Shown here piece by piece: positions 30,579 through 42,796 of a stretch of 64,000 nucleotides of DNA. The stretch lies in the NCBI GenBank assembly GCA_030686995.1, contig CM060685.1, positions 123,460,823-123,524,822 of the forward strand. Direction: 5' to 3'. This stretch comes from Artemisia argyi (lineage: Eukaryota; Streptophyta; Magnoliopsida; Asterales; Asteraceae). The notes beneath the pieces were generated by a model that saw only the letters and a program-made list of their open reading frames with translations, ran no database searches and was not told the origin of the DNA. Made by a program: the position numbers and the translations under genes. How positions within the stretch are numbered: the stretch's first letter is position 1; each line of letters starts with the position of its first letter.

Positions 30579-32981
30579 ATGATAACAAAACGCCATCGCA
30601 AAACACCATATCAAATTGTTCACAAAAGAAAACCAAATATCGATTACTTTCATGTATTTGGAGCACTTTGTTATCCGAAAAATGATCGTGATGATTTAGG
30701 TAAACTTAAAGCAAAGGCTGACATCGGAGTGTTTGTTGGATACTGTGAAAATTCTAAAGGTTTTCGGATATGGAATCGTCGAACAAGAGAAATTCAAGAA
30801 ACCATTCACGCTAATTTTGATGAACTCACACAAATGGCTTCTGAGCAACACAGCTTAGGACCCGAATTCAACCGTCTTAACTCTCCGGCATCTTCGGCTG
30901 AATCATTGCCACTCAACCGCAAAGAATTAGAAACCTTGTTTGCTTCACTATTTGATGATTCAATTGAATACCGTTCTACTGAGGTCTCACCTAATTCCGC
31001 TGCTCAACCTGAAAACATTCCAGTACCAGACTCACCTCAACAAACTACTACAAGTGTTGAGAGAAACGGTCCTCCAATTGCATCACCATCTACAGCAGAA
31101 CAAACTGTTTCTAACTCCCACCATTTAGCTGAAGATCCCACACCACAATCAGTTCCACAACCCGTAGAGCATGATCCTGATGCGTTCTTTAACCCGTTTG
31201 CACCGGCTCCTACCTTTCCTGATATAGCTGAGTCGTCTACACGCAATTTGGATCCTGCTAACATGCGAGATACTTATCAACTACACCCTTCAACACACAA
31301 ATGGACTCGAGACCATCCGTTAGTTCATATTATTGGCCATCCAGATGCACCTGTTATGACAAGACAACGACTTCACACTGATGGAGAAACTTGTATCTAT
31401 GCACTCATAGTTTGTCACGAAGAACCTAAGAACATTAAAGAAGCAATGACTTATGACAACTGGATTGAATCTATGCAAGAGGAATTTCAGCAATTCATAA
31501 GATTAGAAGTCTGGGAATTAGTTGAAAGACCTGACGGAGTCTTTGTCATCGGGTTAAAATGGATTTGGAAGAATAAGCTAGATGCTGAAGGCACTGTCAT
31601 ACGTAACAAATCACGCCTGGTAGCGAAAGGATACTCTCAACTAGAAGGACTTGATTTTGCTGAATCCTTTGCTCCAGTGGCTAGACATGAAGCTGTTCGG
31701 ATCTTTTTGGCCTATGTTGCACACAGGAACATGGTGGTTTACCAAATGGATGTGAAAACCGCATTTCTTAATGGAGAACTCCGTGAAGAAGTGTATGTAA
31801 GCCAACCTGACGGCTTCGTTGATCCTGAGCATCCTAATCACGTTTACCGACTCAAAAAGGCACTCTACGGACTTAAGCAAGCCCCACGGGCGTGGTATGA
31901 CAAACTGTCCACTTTCTTGCTAGCCAATAAATTTTCTAAAGGATCGGTGGATCCCACACTATTTATAAAAACCTACGGGGAGGACTTACTTGTTGTTCAA
32001 ATATATGTCGATGACATCATTTTTGCCTCAACAAAAAGATGTTACTCTAATGATTTTGCAAAATTAATGAAAGATAATTTTGAAATGTCCATGATGGGTG
32101 AACTTTCGTTCTTTCTAGGACTACAAGTTCATCAATCACCCCGTGGAATTTTTATAAATCAGTCCAAATATGCTCTTGAAATTTTAAAGAAACATGGAAT
32201 GATGACTTGTGATACTTATAATACACCAATGGGCTATACCACAAAACTAGATGCTGACTTACATGGGACTCCTGTTGACCCTACCAAATACCGAAGTATG
32301 ATTGGGTCCCTCATGTATCTCACAGCTTGTAGACCTGATATAGTATTTGTTGTCTACATGTGCTCTCGCTATCAGTCCAAACCAACTGAAAAACACCTCA
32401 GTGAGGTCAAAAGAATCCTTCGATACATAAAGGGAACCATTAACTTGGGAATCTGGTATCCGAAGGATTCTGGTTTTGAACTAATTGTTTTTTCAGATGC
32501 TGACCATGCAGGATGTTTAGACACACGCAAAAGTACATCTGGTGGATTACAGTTTCTCGGAGACAAACTTGTGTCATGGAAATCAAAGAAACATGACTGC
32601 ACATCACTGTCGTCTACAGAATCTGAATATGTAGCCATGTCTGCTTGTTGTGCTCAAGTCATTTGGATGAGATCACAACTTAAGGATTATGGCTACCTAT
32701 TCAACAAGATTCCTATCTACTGTGATTCCAAAAGTGCAATTGCTATCTCCTGCAACACAGTACATCATTGCAAATCCAAACACATCGATCTCCGATATCA
32801 CTTCATCAAAGAGCATGTGGAAAAGGGTACCGTTGAACTTTATTTTGTTGGGACTGAGTACCAATTGGCGGACTTACTAACCAAATCCTTAGCACCATCA
32901 AGGTTTGCTAGTCTAGTTCACCAAATTGGTATGCGATGTTTGACTTCAGAGGATCTGGAAAAGTTTTTAAAACACAATTGA
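30579..32981 (+). CDS. pol: Reverse transcriptase and RNase H of element D
   Basis: 800 residues open to TGA at 32979-32981. The N-terminal part is the integrase C-terminal tail ([26 protein letters not shown] split into its usual blocks, VFVGY), followed by a Ser/Pro-rich linker, then RT ([43 protein letters not shown]) and RNase H ([23 protein letters not shown]). RT copies element RNA into DNA and RNase H removes the template. The ATG at 30579 is internal; normally this is part of a Gag-Pol chain. Confidence 0.92.
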   Translation: MITKRHRKTPYQIVHKRKPNIDYFHVFGALCYPKNDRDDLGKLKAKADIGVFVGYCENSKGFRIWNRRTREIQETIHANFDELTQMASEQHSLGPEFNRLNSPASSAESLPLNRKELETLFASLFDDSIEYRSTEVSPNSAAQPENIPVPDSPQQTTTSVERNGPPIASPSTAEQTVSNSHHLAEDPTPQSVPQPVEHDPDAFFNPFAPAPTFPDIAESSTRNLDPANMRDTYQLHPSTHKWTRDHPLVHIIGHPDAPVMTRQRLHTDGETCIYALIVCHEEPKNIKEAMTYDNWIESMQEEFQQFIRLEVWELVERPDGVFVIGLKWIWKNKLDAEGTVIRNKSRLVAKGYSQLEGLDFAESFAPVARHEAVRIFLAYVAHRNMVVYQMDVKTAFLNGELREEVYVSQPDGFVDPEHPNHVYRLKKALYGLKQAPRAWYDKLSTFLLANKFSKGSVDPTLFIKTYGEDLLVVQIYVDDIIFASTKRCYSNDFAKLMKDNFEMSMMGELSFFLGLQVHQSPRGIFINQSKYALEILKKHGMMTCDTYNTPMGYTTKLDADLHGTPVDPTKYRSMIGSLMYLTACRPDIVFVVYMCSRYQSKPTEKHLSEVKRILRYIKGTINLGIWYPKDSGFELIVFSDADHAGCLDTRKSTSGGLQFLGDKLVSWKSKKHDCTSLSSTESEYVAMSACCAQVIWMRSQLKDYGYLFNKIPIYCDSKSAIAISCNTVHHCKSKHIDLRYHFIKEHVEKGTVELYFVGTEYQLADLLTKSLAPSRFASLVHQIGMRCLTSEDLEKFLKHN

Positions 32982-34060
32982 TCGTCAAACATCAAAACTA
33001 TCTTTGTAAATATTTCTTTAAAAAAAAGGCAAGTATATACCACCTCGTTCAACACTATTTTATAAAAATGTCTTCAATTATTTAAAACAAGTGTTGAGGG
33101 GGAGGAAAAGCATTTTAAAATTTTTCACAAAAATATTAAATTTTATACTTGCATTTTTACCAAAAATATTACGTTTTATCTTCAAAGGATGCTTCAAAAG
33201 TGTTTCGGGTTACTCTCCTTGACCAATATAATAAATTTTCAGTATTTTTGACTACGGTCTAAGGTCGAGGGGGAGTACCACAAGTTGTTTTTTTATCATG
33301 TCTTGGTGTTATTAACAATGAGTTTAGGCTTTAAGTGTGAAAATATGATGAGGTTAAGGGACCATACTTGTCAAAATATGAAACATGTTTTAACCCTTGG
33401 TCAAAACCAATTTGACCCACACCATTAACTGCACCTGCAAAAAGTAATAACACTTTCACCTACTCAATCAACGATCCACAATCATTCATCAAATCCATTC
33501 ATTAATCTTCAAATCTGTAAGTTGTAACAAGTTTTGATCATGATTTCTAACATGGGTTTTTAATCTTAACTTAATCCAACAGTTCAATTTGTCTTAATCG
33601 ACTAATTAGATCTAGGGTTATGCGTAGATCTTGAACCCAGATAATTGTTGTTGTTATGGCTATATTGATTGATGGGAAATGATCTTTAGATGTTTATAAA
33701 CATGTATCTAATCTCTAAACTCACCCAGAAACATCAATTGATCGATTTGTGGATTAGGGTTCATACGATGGATTTAGGGGTTCTTGATTTTGAGCGTTAG
33801 GATTGAAATTGGTGATGGGGATAGTGTTCTTGTATGCCTAGGATCATGTTATTATGGTTTAATTGTTTCAGTAACATCTTTTGATCATGTATTAAAGATT
33901 TTGGGTTCGTATGCACTAGCAGTTGTGATCTCATGATTTTGTGGTCAATTATTGTTATAACTTGGACGATATGATCCTTAGGATGTTAGTAACACTTGCC
34001 CTATGCTTATCATTACCCAGAATCATGTTTGATTGTGTTTGTGATTATGTGTTCATGCGT
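32982..34060 (+). other. Spacer between pol and third ORF, with two polypurine tracts
   Basis: No ORF. GAGGGGGAG occurs at 33096-33104 and 33267-33275, both resembling the terminal polypurine tract. The remainder is AT-rich with no internal repeats I could see. Confidence 0.7.
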
Positions 34061-34590
34061 TTCTACGCGTAACTCAGTTTTTAGGCATGTTTACGCATAT
34101 AATGTGCATATTAAGTGTGTGGGAATGTATATTGATCAGTGGTACTGTTTGTACACTTTCAGGAATCAAACAACTCAAATTACTAAAGGTGAATTTCTGG
34201 AAAAAGACGTTTTTACGCACAAGTTGTTCATCCTACGCGTAAGATTGAATCTTACGCGTAAGATTCGACACGTGGACAAACATTGTCTTGGATAAGACAA
34301 TGTTTACGCTTAAATGATAAATCTTACGCATAAGTTTTGATCTTACGCATAAGTCTTGAACTTACGCATAAGTCAAAACCTACGCATAAGTTATATCTTA
34401 CGCTTAAAGTTAATCCTTTGCATAAGCTCATATCCTACGCCTAAGATTTTATCCTACGCGTAAGATTGAGCCTACGCATAAGATTTACTTTACGCGTAAC
34501 ATATAAGTTTACGCGTAAGCTTTTGCTCTTACGCCTAAATTCACTTCTTACGCTTAAGTCATGTTACGCGTAGATTTTTCCACTTACGCG
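34061..34590 (+). repeat. Second array of about 21 TTACGCRTAAG motifs, before third ORF
   Basis: The same palindromic motif as in the gag leader recurs about 21 times (CTACGCGTAAG, TTACGCATAAG, TTACGCTTAAA and variants), packed about every 20-25 bp from 34225 to 34590. It ends about 260 bp before the ATG at 34852. Confidence 0.9.
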
Positions 34591-34851
34591 TAAACTTGTC
34601 AAATTCATGAAATTTTCTAAGTATTGTAAAATTTTCAAAGTGTAATCTCTTGTAATGATAAACTAATGTTGTAACTTAAATGGTAGAAGTTTCTACCATG
34701 TGATAATAACACAAGTTTGTCATACAACAAAAGTTTTTCACACACAAACACCCACTGATCAATCAATAATGTGTGCACCATAATGTGATTGAATGTCTTT
34801 GCTTACAATGTAAACAATTGCCATGTTTGTGTTTGTTTATGATCAATTCAG

Positions 34852-37800
34852 ATGGCAGAACACAACGACATTCCTTATGGACTAGAACCTGAACCGAAAC
34901 TCTCATGGGAAGAAACCTTTCCCGATGATTACTCCAGGAAGATAGGAAGGAACAACTTACGTATCAACTTCAACAAAATCACTTGCAACAAATTCTCATG
35001 TATTGTTGCAGTGGATGCTCTCCTCTATCATCCAAACAAGCTGTTGTTCACTAAGTCGGCTTCCGTCTCCTGCTTCTACATTCATCAGTTTTGGCATACA
35101 CTTCAGCTTGACCTTGGGGAAGCTTCCTTCACCTGCATGCTTCACAACCGACAAGTCACTGTGGACATTGATTTACTTAGGAATGTTCTTGGGTTACCCG
35201 AACTTGGCCCAGATCAAGTATATGATCAAGTACCCACCGAAGAAGAGCTGATAGAGTGGTTACGGGATATTGGCTATGACGAATCAGAAGAAGTTGTTAC
35301 AAGGCATTCTAGGGTCAACATTAGATTTCTTCCACAACCATGGAGAACCCTATACATTCTGATTGCCAAGTCCTTATCTGGCAGAGACACTGGGCATGAA
35401 CACCCAAAGCTCCAACACCTCAAACTCTTCTGGGCAGTGGCTAATGTGAAGAAAGTTGATTATGCCAGCATTATCTGGGAAGACCTTGTGTGGCACATTC
35501 AACACAAGACCACCAACATTCCATTTGTCCGCTTCACAAAACTACTCATCGAAAGCTTCCTTCATGAGTATGACGATATCCCACAGAGACTTGATGACAA
35601 AGATAAGAATACTTTCAGAAATGAAGACACTCTCAGAGTCATCAAGAGACTCGACACCAGCACACGCAAGCAAGGAAAGAAATTTCCCGACTGTCTCTTG
35701 AATGACAAAGTGAAGCTTTGCCCGAACTTCAAGTACTACCTTCAAGCTCTTGAAGCAGAAAAAGTTGGTTTCTTGGATGAAGTACAACCATTTAAGGGGA
35801 AGACCGGTACCAAGACTGAGAGCTCCGGCAGTTCTACAAAGTCTAAACATAAGAAGAAGGGTACTCTCAAGAGAAGGACTCCTGTCAAGAAGCCCGCATC
35901 CATTCCTGAACCTGGGTGGTTTCCCTCACCACAATCTTCTCCAAAACCGTCTAACTCTGAAACCGAGTCCGACGAAGGTCCTGTTTACAGGGAAGCCTTT
36001 GCCAATATCACTGAGAATGTCAACCTTGAAGACATTGATGATAAAGACTTGACTTTCGAAGATTGGGAGAAAAACATTGATGAGTTTGCTGATAATGCCG
36101 AATATCCATCATATCTCAATCAAAGACCGTTCACTGAAGCACAGACCATCTTGGAAGAAGAAAGAATCAGGAGAGAGAAGATGAAGGAACCGATGACAGC
36201 TGAACAATAGTCTGCTCATTCTAACTTAGGACTTTCAGTTGAAGAAGAAAATGAAAGAGCTCTCAAGCTGGGTCTCCTCCACATCAACATAGATGCATTT
36301 AATGCTGATCTACCTCCACCTCCAGTATTCTCTCAAACCACCGAAGCTGGCGAATCTAGCAGCATTCCTGATTCTGCCACAGGGATCAACACTAACTTAG
36401 TCGCCTACGACAATCCTTCGGTATCTCCCACAGACATTGAAATGACTAATGCTTCAGCAACGGGAGAAGAGGAAGAGGAAGATCCCATGGATACTAAAGC
36501 TCCACGGTTGATGTCCATGGAAGAAATGGAGCTCAGAGAACGGGCTCAAGAAGAAGAACTTAGGAAAAAGCAAGAAGCTGAAAAGGCTAGGCTTGAGGAG
36601 CTAGCACAAGCCAAACTGGAGGAAACAATCCGTATGGAAGAAAGTAGGAAGGCTGAAGAGGCAGCCAAGCTGGCAGAAGAAAAGTTGAAAAGAGAAGAAG
36701 AAGCCAGGCTTGCAGAAGAATTAAGGCTTAAGGCCGAAGCTGACAAACTGGCTGAAGAACATAGATTGCAAGAGGAAGCAGCCAAAGCAAAGAAAGTTGA
36801 TCAACCCGAACCACAAAGAGGAGATGACAAAGACATTACCACCAACCTTGAATCTACTCAGTCATCACCTCCTGCATCCGAATCAACCCACGACAAATCA
36901 ATCAAGAAACCAAGCACCAAAGCCTCTGCTGCATCAAAGTTGTTAAAGTCAGCATTCAGAAGAGTACATGAAAAGAAGAAAAGCAGACTGGAAGATCAGG
37001 TTGCAACACTAGTGACCCAAGTTGCTGAATTGACAAAGCTGAATTCGAACGTCCAAGAGCTGCAAGAAAAAGTTGATACTTTCTTAGCTAAAGATGTACA
37101 AGAGAACTTGGAAGCCACATTAGCAACTCAAGCACATCAGTATATGGAACAACATTTAGTTGTTGAGTTGAAAGATCTACTGGCACCGATGAAAGATGAA
37201 CTCACCAAGTTCGCAGAGCAAGCCGTCAAGAAAGTAATCCGATCAACCACATTTACTCTTCGAGCTGACAAATCAACTGTTCCACTACCAGGGTTATCTA
37301 TGGACGAATTAGAAGCCCAACTCTTAGACAAACTGGCAAGCAAGTTCACCTTATCACCTGAAGAAGCTACAATCCTGGAAGCTTTGAAAGCCAAAATGAC
37401 CAAAGAGACTTGCAGCACAGAGACGGACAAGCTGAAACGTCCAAGAGATGATGAAGATAAGGATCCTAACTCTCAGGCAAAGAAACAAAAACAAGCCGAA
37501 GGACCTTCATCTCAACCACAAGCACCGGTCAACCCTCCAACAACAACAACATCTTCACAACAACCAAAGGAATCTGGTTCGGCTCCCAAAGCACACGATC
37601 AATTCGAATACACAGGTGGTGACGAGATTCCTCAGCCTGATGAAGTACCTGAACCGTCATCTAAGAAGAAGAAAGAAGGGAAACGAAAGCATCATCAACA
37701 CAAACCGGACACCTCATCAAAAGGCACAGAACCAAAGAAACCAAAAACCGTCCTCAAATGGCTAGACCAAGACAAAACTGCCGAGTATTCCTGGTTTAAT

Positions 37801-39093
37801 AAAATGATTAGTTCGCAACAGCCACTAGAAGACAATCAAGAACCTCAAGATGGTCGAACAGTGGAATACGCTCAGTTCATTCAGCATAAGTTTCAAATGA
37901 AAAAGATGAACAAGAAAGAGCTACGCAGAATCAAGAATGATGTGTTCAATCTTCTGAAAGATAGGTCAGCTAACTCCATCGAGCTTGAATACCATCTAGA
38001 AAATATTGCTCGAGCTATGTCAAGCAATATTGACTGGATCAATCCTGAATCTTACGTCGATCCGGTCACAAGAAAAACCGCACCATACATTACCGACTGG
38101 TCGAAACCACTACCTATGATTGGGAAGCCTAAGGAACCGAAGATCCCCTACAAGTTCTTCTTCAACACCGACTTGGAATTTTTGAAACTTGGCAGCAAGA
38201 TTGAGAAGAAGTACGTGACATCACTTGCCTTTCTCCCTGCAACTCGATATCTCAACAATGCCATCGAAGAAGAAGCCACAGCCTTATTCGTCGATAAAAT
38301 TGTTGAATATGACCGGAATGCACTCTACGGTATACATCATTGGCCAGAAAACCGGGTACAGTACTATCGAAGCAGCAGACTTAATCAGACAATGGGTGAA
38401 GTAGCAAGTGATCTGAAGATAGTCTCAATTCAATTCATCTCGACTGTCACTCACTTTGGGTACCCCTTCCTCAGCAAAATCACACTCAAAAGACTTGATG
38501 AAAAGGAGTATGATATTTCCGAGTCCGACTTTCCACGACTACTTCTCAACGACATTCAAGATTTGTACCTACTCAAAGTTCAAGGAAAGCTTTGCAACTT
38601 GCCCAAAGAAATGCAACTCGCCCTTATCCAAGCTCTCCTAATCTTCATTAGGTAGATAGTAATCAGAGAAAGAGTAGAAGATCTTCAACTGGGAGTGGAA
38701 AGTTATCAGAAGAAGCTGAATCTCACCAAACCTAACATGTTCGACATCCCCGACCTTCAACATCTACCTCAATACACCTTGATCAAGCATCCAGCATTTG
38801 GGTTCACTTACCGCAGTGTCAACGGTCGAAACTGCTTCATGGACTACAAAGAATTACATAAATTCTGTGATGAAACCTTGAAGTTCGTCAGAGATGGAAT
38901 CAAAAGCAGAATCAATGACATAGCACTGGGGAAATCCAAAAGATGGAACACCGATGAGACCAGGGATGCTCGCAGATTTATTACAAGGATTGAGAACCGG
39001 TTGAAGCGCAGGGATCAGTTCAGGAGATTGGAAAGCTATGTTGGAGGAAGACAAAAGTTTCCGGTGTTGACATTTCAGAGACCTGATTGGTAG
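34852..39093 (+). pseudogene. Third ORF of element D (1,414 codons, two in-frame TAG)
   Basis: A single frame from ATG 34852 to TAG 39091-39093, broken only by TAG at 36208-36210 (after AEQ) and 38653-38655 (after FIR). The N-terminal ~300 residues form a compact folded-looking domain (NKFSCIVAVDALLYHP, CFYIHQFWHTLQLDLGEA, NVLGLPELGP, WRTLYILIAKSLSG). A basic, Ser/Pro-rich linker follows, then a strongly charged Glu/Lys/Arg/Ala helix (about 36540-36790), a region rich in Pro/Ser/Gln and a C-terminal domain containing the GVESYQKKLNLTKP block. I see no signal peptide or clear membrane segment, so the usual label 'envelope-like' is positional only. Function unknown. It follows its own motif array, which hints at separate expression. 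Confidence 0.75.
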
Positions 39094-41372
39094 AAAATTG
39101 TAAGAGTTTGATTTGATTTGTCAATAATATACTTCATAATGGTTTGTGTACGCATTACAGTGCACAACCCGATCTTGTAAAGAAAGGACCCTGAGGTACG
39201 CATCAGTGCCTCAATCCTAATATAAGGAGCGAAGGCTTCTTACTTTTGAGTAGAATTAATCAAACATTTATGATTTTCATAATTCTGCTCAAAAGGACAA
39301 GTATTTCACCTCAATAAGACCTAATCACTTGTTGAGGGGGAGCACTTGTCAAAACAAAATACTTTGCTCTAAATCAAAAGTTCTTGGTGAATCTCCCCGT
39401 AAGACTCAAAAGGCATATTTTAATCTTAAAGATTGTCAAAAACATCATTTTATATGCTATTTTTTAGGGGGAGAAAATGAAAAAGTGATTAAAATATACG
39501 AAGTCTAAGCTTAAAAGTTGTATCATGTGCGAGCTAGACTCAGTATTGACCCAGGAATTGACGAGACAATAAATGTTAGTAATATCGAAAAGACTTATCC
39601 TCGACGGGTAATAACATCAAGTTAGTTACTAGAGCTAGTTGTCACCTAAAAGCTGACAATGTATCTCTTTAACTTGCCACGTAAGCGTGTCTCGAAAAGG
39701 ATATGTCTTAGTAGAAATGTACCGTCTCGAGAAACTTTCTGTGGACTTGATCAGGCCGGGTAATAACTTCAAGCTAGTTTAACTAGTGATGTAAGCGTGT
39801 CTCGAATCGGTCTTGTTCACGGAAAGTGGATCAATTCAAAATGCTTGCTCCTCCCGCATGTGCAAATTTATTAAATACTTATGAGCACATGTGCAGGGGG
39901 AGCCCTTCAAAAGTGTACACAAAACTCTCAAAGTGTTAACCAAAATATTTGATTATCACAAACACTTTGAGAGATTTTCAATCAAAGGTTTCTTGTCTAC
40001 TGTCGGAGTTATAAGGTGATTAAGATAGGAATATCCGTCCTATGATCCGCCAGAGCCGGAGGGATCTACCCAAGGACATCTCCCATAGTTAGAATTAGAA
40101 GTCCTTAGGTATGATACGAAAAAAGGAGAAAAGAATGAAAGGGAAAGAAGGAGTTGAAGAATTAAAAAGAAAAGGTAAAGTAAAGGGTGAAAAGAAATAG
40201 CCCTCCATATGTTCAACCTTAGGGCAGACACCGGGTTCAATACGTATGCTACTGGTTGTTGCTAAACACAACACCGGTATTGAAGAATAAGTCGTCATGG
40301 ACCCAGTGACGCAATGCACTAAACCTTCTTAACCACTCAAGTTCTCTTAAAAGAGCTTGTTTCATTCTCACGGGGAACCAGTGTAATCTATCGACCTATC
40401 TCTTAGAGACGGTTGATATTGAAGCAGGAGAACCCTCCCTAGTCTCCGCATAGGAAACCTAAGTGTGCACTTATAGAGTCTAGAGCCTCGAGATACATCA
40501 AAGATCTCTTAGGAACACTTAGTATTTCTACAACTGGTGTTCTATATCAATGGACACCAGCTGTAAATTATCGAGTCCTTCGCAGATCTTAGCAATCTGC
40601 CGAGAACGTTTATGAGAGGATTACAAATGTATTTCTCAATGATTGAACGGAAATCCTGCCAGGGTCAACATCAAACAGCCTTGACAGCAGGTCACTTCGG
40701 TAACCCCATAAGGGTTACGCTTAGTGTTTGCGGTGGTTCCATAGCGGTCTACAGTCGTGGAGTGATCCCCAGCGACTCACCCAGTCATTGAGCTACTTAG
40801 TAGGTCTCGTAAGCTCCTTCGGGAGTATCTGATATGGGAACGGCCTGGATAAGGATTAGAAGGAGTCTTCACAATATGCTGTTGATGAGCTCTAATTCCT
40901 TATCTATAAGTACCGGTTGTTTTAGTGCTAACTGTTTACTCACAGGTACCTCACTTCCATGATGGTAGATTCCAACATGCTCATACATAGATCTTAAAGC
41001 AAATGATAGCTCCCCCAAAGATCTTAGCAACACAAAGTTCAAAGAAAGATTCTACGCCAATAAGAAGAATCTACAAAGTATAAAGACAAAGATCTTAATG
41101 AATGAAAAGGAACTTCATGTACGTGAAAGTCTAAGTCAAAAGATGTATGAGTATGTTGGAATGGCGGACAACCACCACAGACGCAGGAGTGACGAAAGGC
41201 AGACTACTTCATAACATAATCACTACATCATCACCAAAGAACAAAGACACAGAGCAAAGTAAATTCATTATCATTCAACCATTTTGAGGATGTCTAGAGT
41301 TTTACATGTCACATGTCAACGACAAAGATGAAGACGTCAAGCAACCGTGATGACCGACCCTTAGGGGGAGAT
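39094..41372 (+). other. 3' noncoding region of element D with repeated polypurine tracts
   Basis: No ORF of note. AGGGGGAG tracts at about 39334-39342, 39466-39473, 39895-39902 and 41363-41370; the last sits two bases before the 3' LTR and is the working primer site. 39100-40395 matches 8927-10337 in inverted orientation. 40400-41360 has no visible relative here. Confidence 0.8.
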
Positions 41373-41716
41373 TGTTGGGATCATACTTTTGTATTTAGTC
41401 AAGTCTCGGTCATTACCTTTTGTAATAGGTTGCTTTGGTATTTATTTCATTATGTTTTATGTTAAAAGGGTTAAGTGTTAAAGCCCCATGGGCCTTAAAG
41501 CCCACGTCCAATGAAAGGAGGGAGGAAGGGAGTGTTGCCCTACTCCTCCTCCTATAAATACTAAGCTTATGTAACTCTTTTATTTGTTGGTTATTTGATT
41601 TCCTTAATGAAACTCTTGTTCTTTCAACCTTCATATTTCTTATAATCAACCATCTCTCATTCTCATCTTATTTCTTTCAATATCATACTTGTGTTTACAT
41701 AAATGGTGACCTAACA
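41373..41716 (+). repeat. 3' LTR of element D (344 bp)
   Basis: Same ends and sequence as 23783-24126, TATA box at 41553-41560, followed directly by GTCGG (41717-41721). Confidence 0.97.
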
Positions 41717-41831
41717 GTCGGGATACCAAAAGTTAATAAAAAAATAAAATAAGGTACGTTACCTATATATGTCTTGGTTGTCACAGCTCTCACCCTCGCC
41801 TCTCGGTCTCAGCTATCACAGCTCTCGGCTG

Positions 41832-41877
<46 letters not shown>
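41832..41877 (+). repeat. 46-base A homopolymer
   Basis: Uninterrupted A run preceded by CTCTCGGCTG. Could mark the 3' end of a retroposed sequence or be a simple repeat; no target duplication was identified. Confidence 0.9.
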
Positions 41878-41879
<2 letters not shown>

Positions 41880-42284
41880 CACCTTAACAATTAACATTTA
41901 CTAACAATTAACATAATCAAAATATTAATAAAATTAAACAAAAATCAAAAAATACCTTTGGTGAAAAAGAAATAGAGGGGAAGAAGAAGAGGAAGAATTA
42001 AACAATAGAGGGGTTGGGGGATGAATTAAGCAATAGAGGGGTTGGGGAAGAAGTGCACAGTGGTGCGGGTGTGGTGCCTGTGATGGTGTGGTGGTGCGGG
42101 TGTGGTGTAGTGATGTTGGTGGATTAGTGGTGGTGGTGTTGGTCGATTAGTGGTGGTGCTGTTGGTGAATTAGTGGTGATCGGCGGCTGGGTATATGGTG
42201 GCTAGGTCGTTTTTTTTTTTTTTTTTTTTTTTTTTGATACGAAAGTGATGACTAGATCTGCTTTTAGGTTCCCAATTAATATTA

Positions 42285-42415
42285 TTTTTAATCATACCGA
42301 CGACAAGTCGTCGGTATTATAGAAAGTTTTTTGTCGTTTTTCGATTTGGCGGGGAACTTGAATATTTTCGGCGTATTTTTTCCAAACATTTGCCGACGAA
42401 CATTCGTCGGTATTT
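42285..42415. repeat. CGACGAC palindromes, left group
   Basis: ACCGACGACAAGTCGTCGGT near 42296 and GCCGACGAACATTCGTCGG near 42391: two short inverted repeats of the subterminal type. Confidence 0.7.
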
Positions 42416-42796
42416 TTAATATAATTATAATGTATTATCTTTTATAAACTTAAAAAAACATTAATTAGTATAAATTATTTTATTTAATATATAATTAAAA
42501 AAACAATAATTAGTTAATTTATAATTAAAATTAAAAAAATATTTATATTTAAAATTAAATACTTTGGTTTATAATTTAATTAAACACATTCAAAAAAATT
42601 TTGGATTAATAAAAATAAATTACTTTTATTTAAAATAAATTACTTTTATATTTAAAATTAAATAATTTAGTAAATACTTTATATTTAAAATACTTTTATA
42701 CTTAATTAAACACATGCAAAAAATTTACCGGGACACTTCGGATGGTCGCTTTTTTTCAAGTACAAATAATAAAAAACAATTTAACAAATTTACACG

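Larger units (their letters stand above)
23783..41716 (+). mobile_element. Complete 17.9-kb Sirevirus-type copia element D
   Basis: Two 344-bp LTRs with no difference I could find by eye, flanked by the 5-bp duplication GTCGG, enclose a primer site, leader with motif array, gag, coiled-coil segment, protease-integrase-RT-RNase H, a spacer with a second motif array, a third long ORF and a 3' region with several AGGGGGAG tracts. An ORF after pol and multiple polypurine tracts are known Sirevirus traits. Several stops and frameshifts break gag, integrase and the third ORF, so the copy looks non-autonomous despite its apparent youth. Confidence 0.95.
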
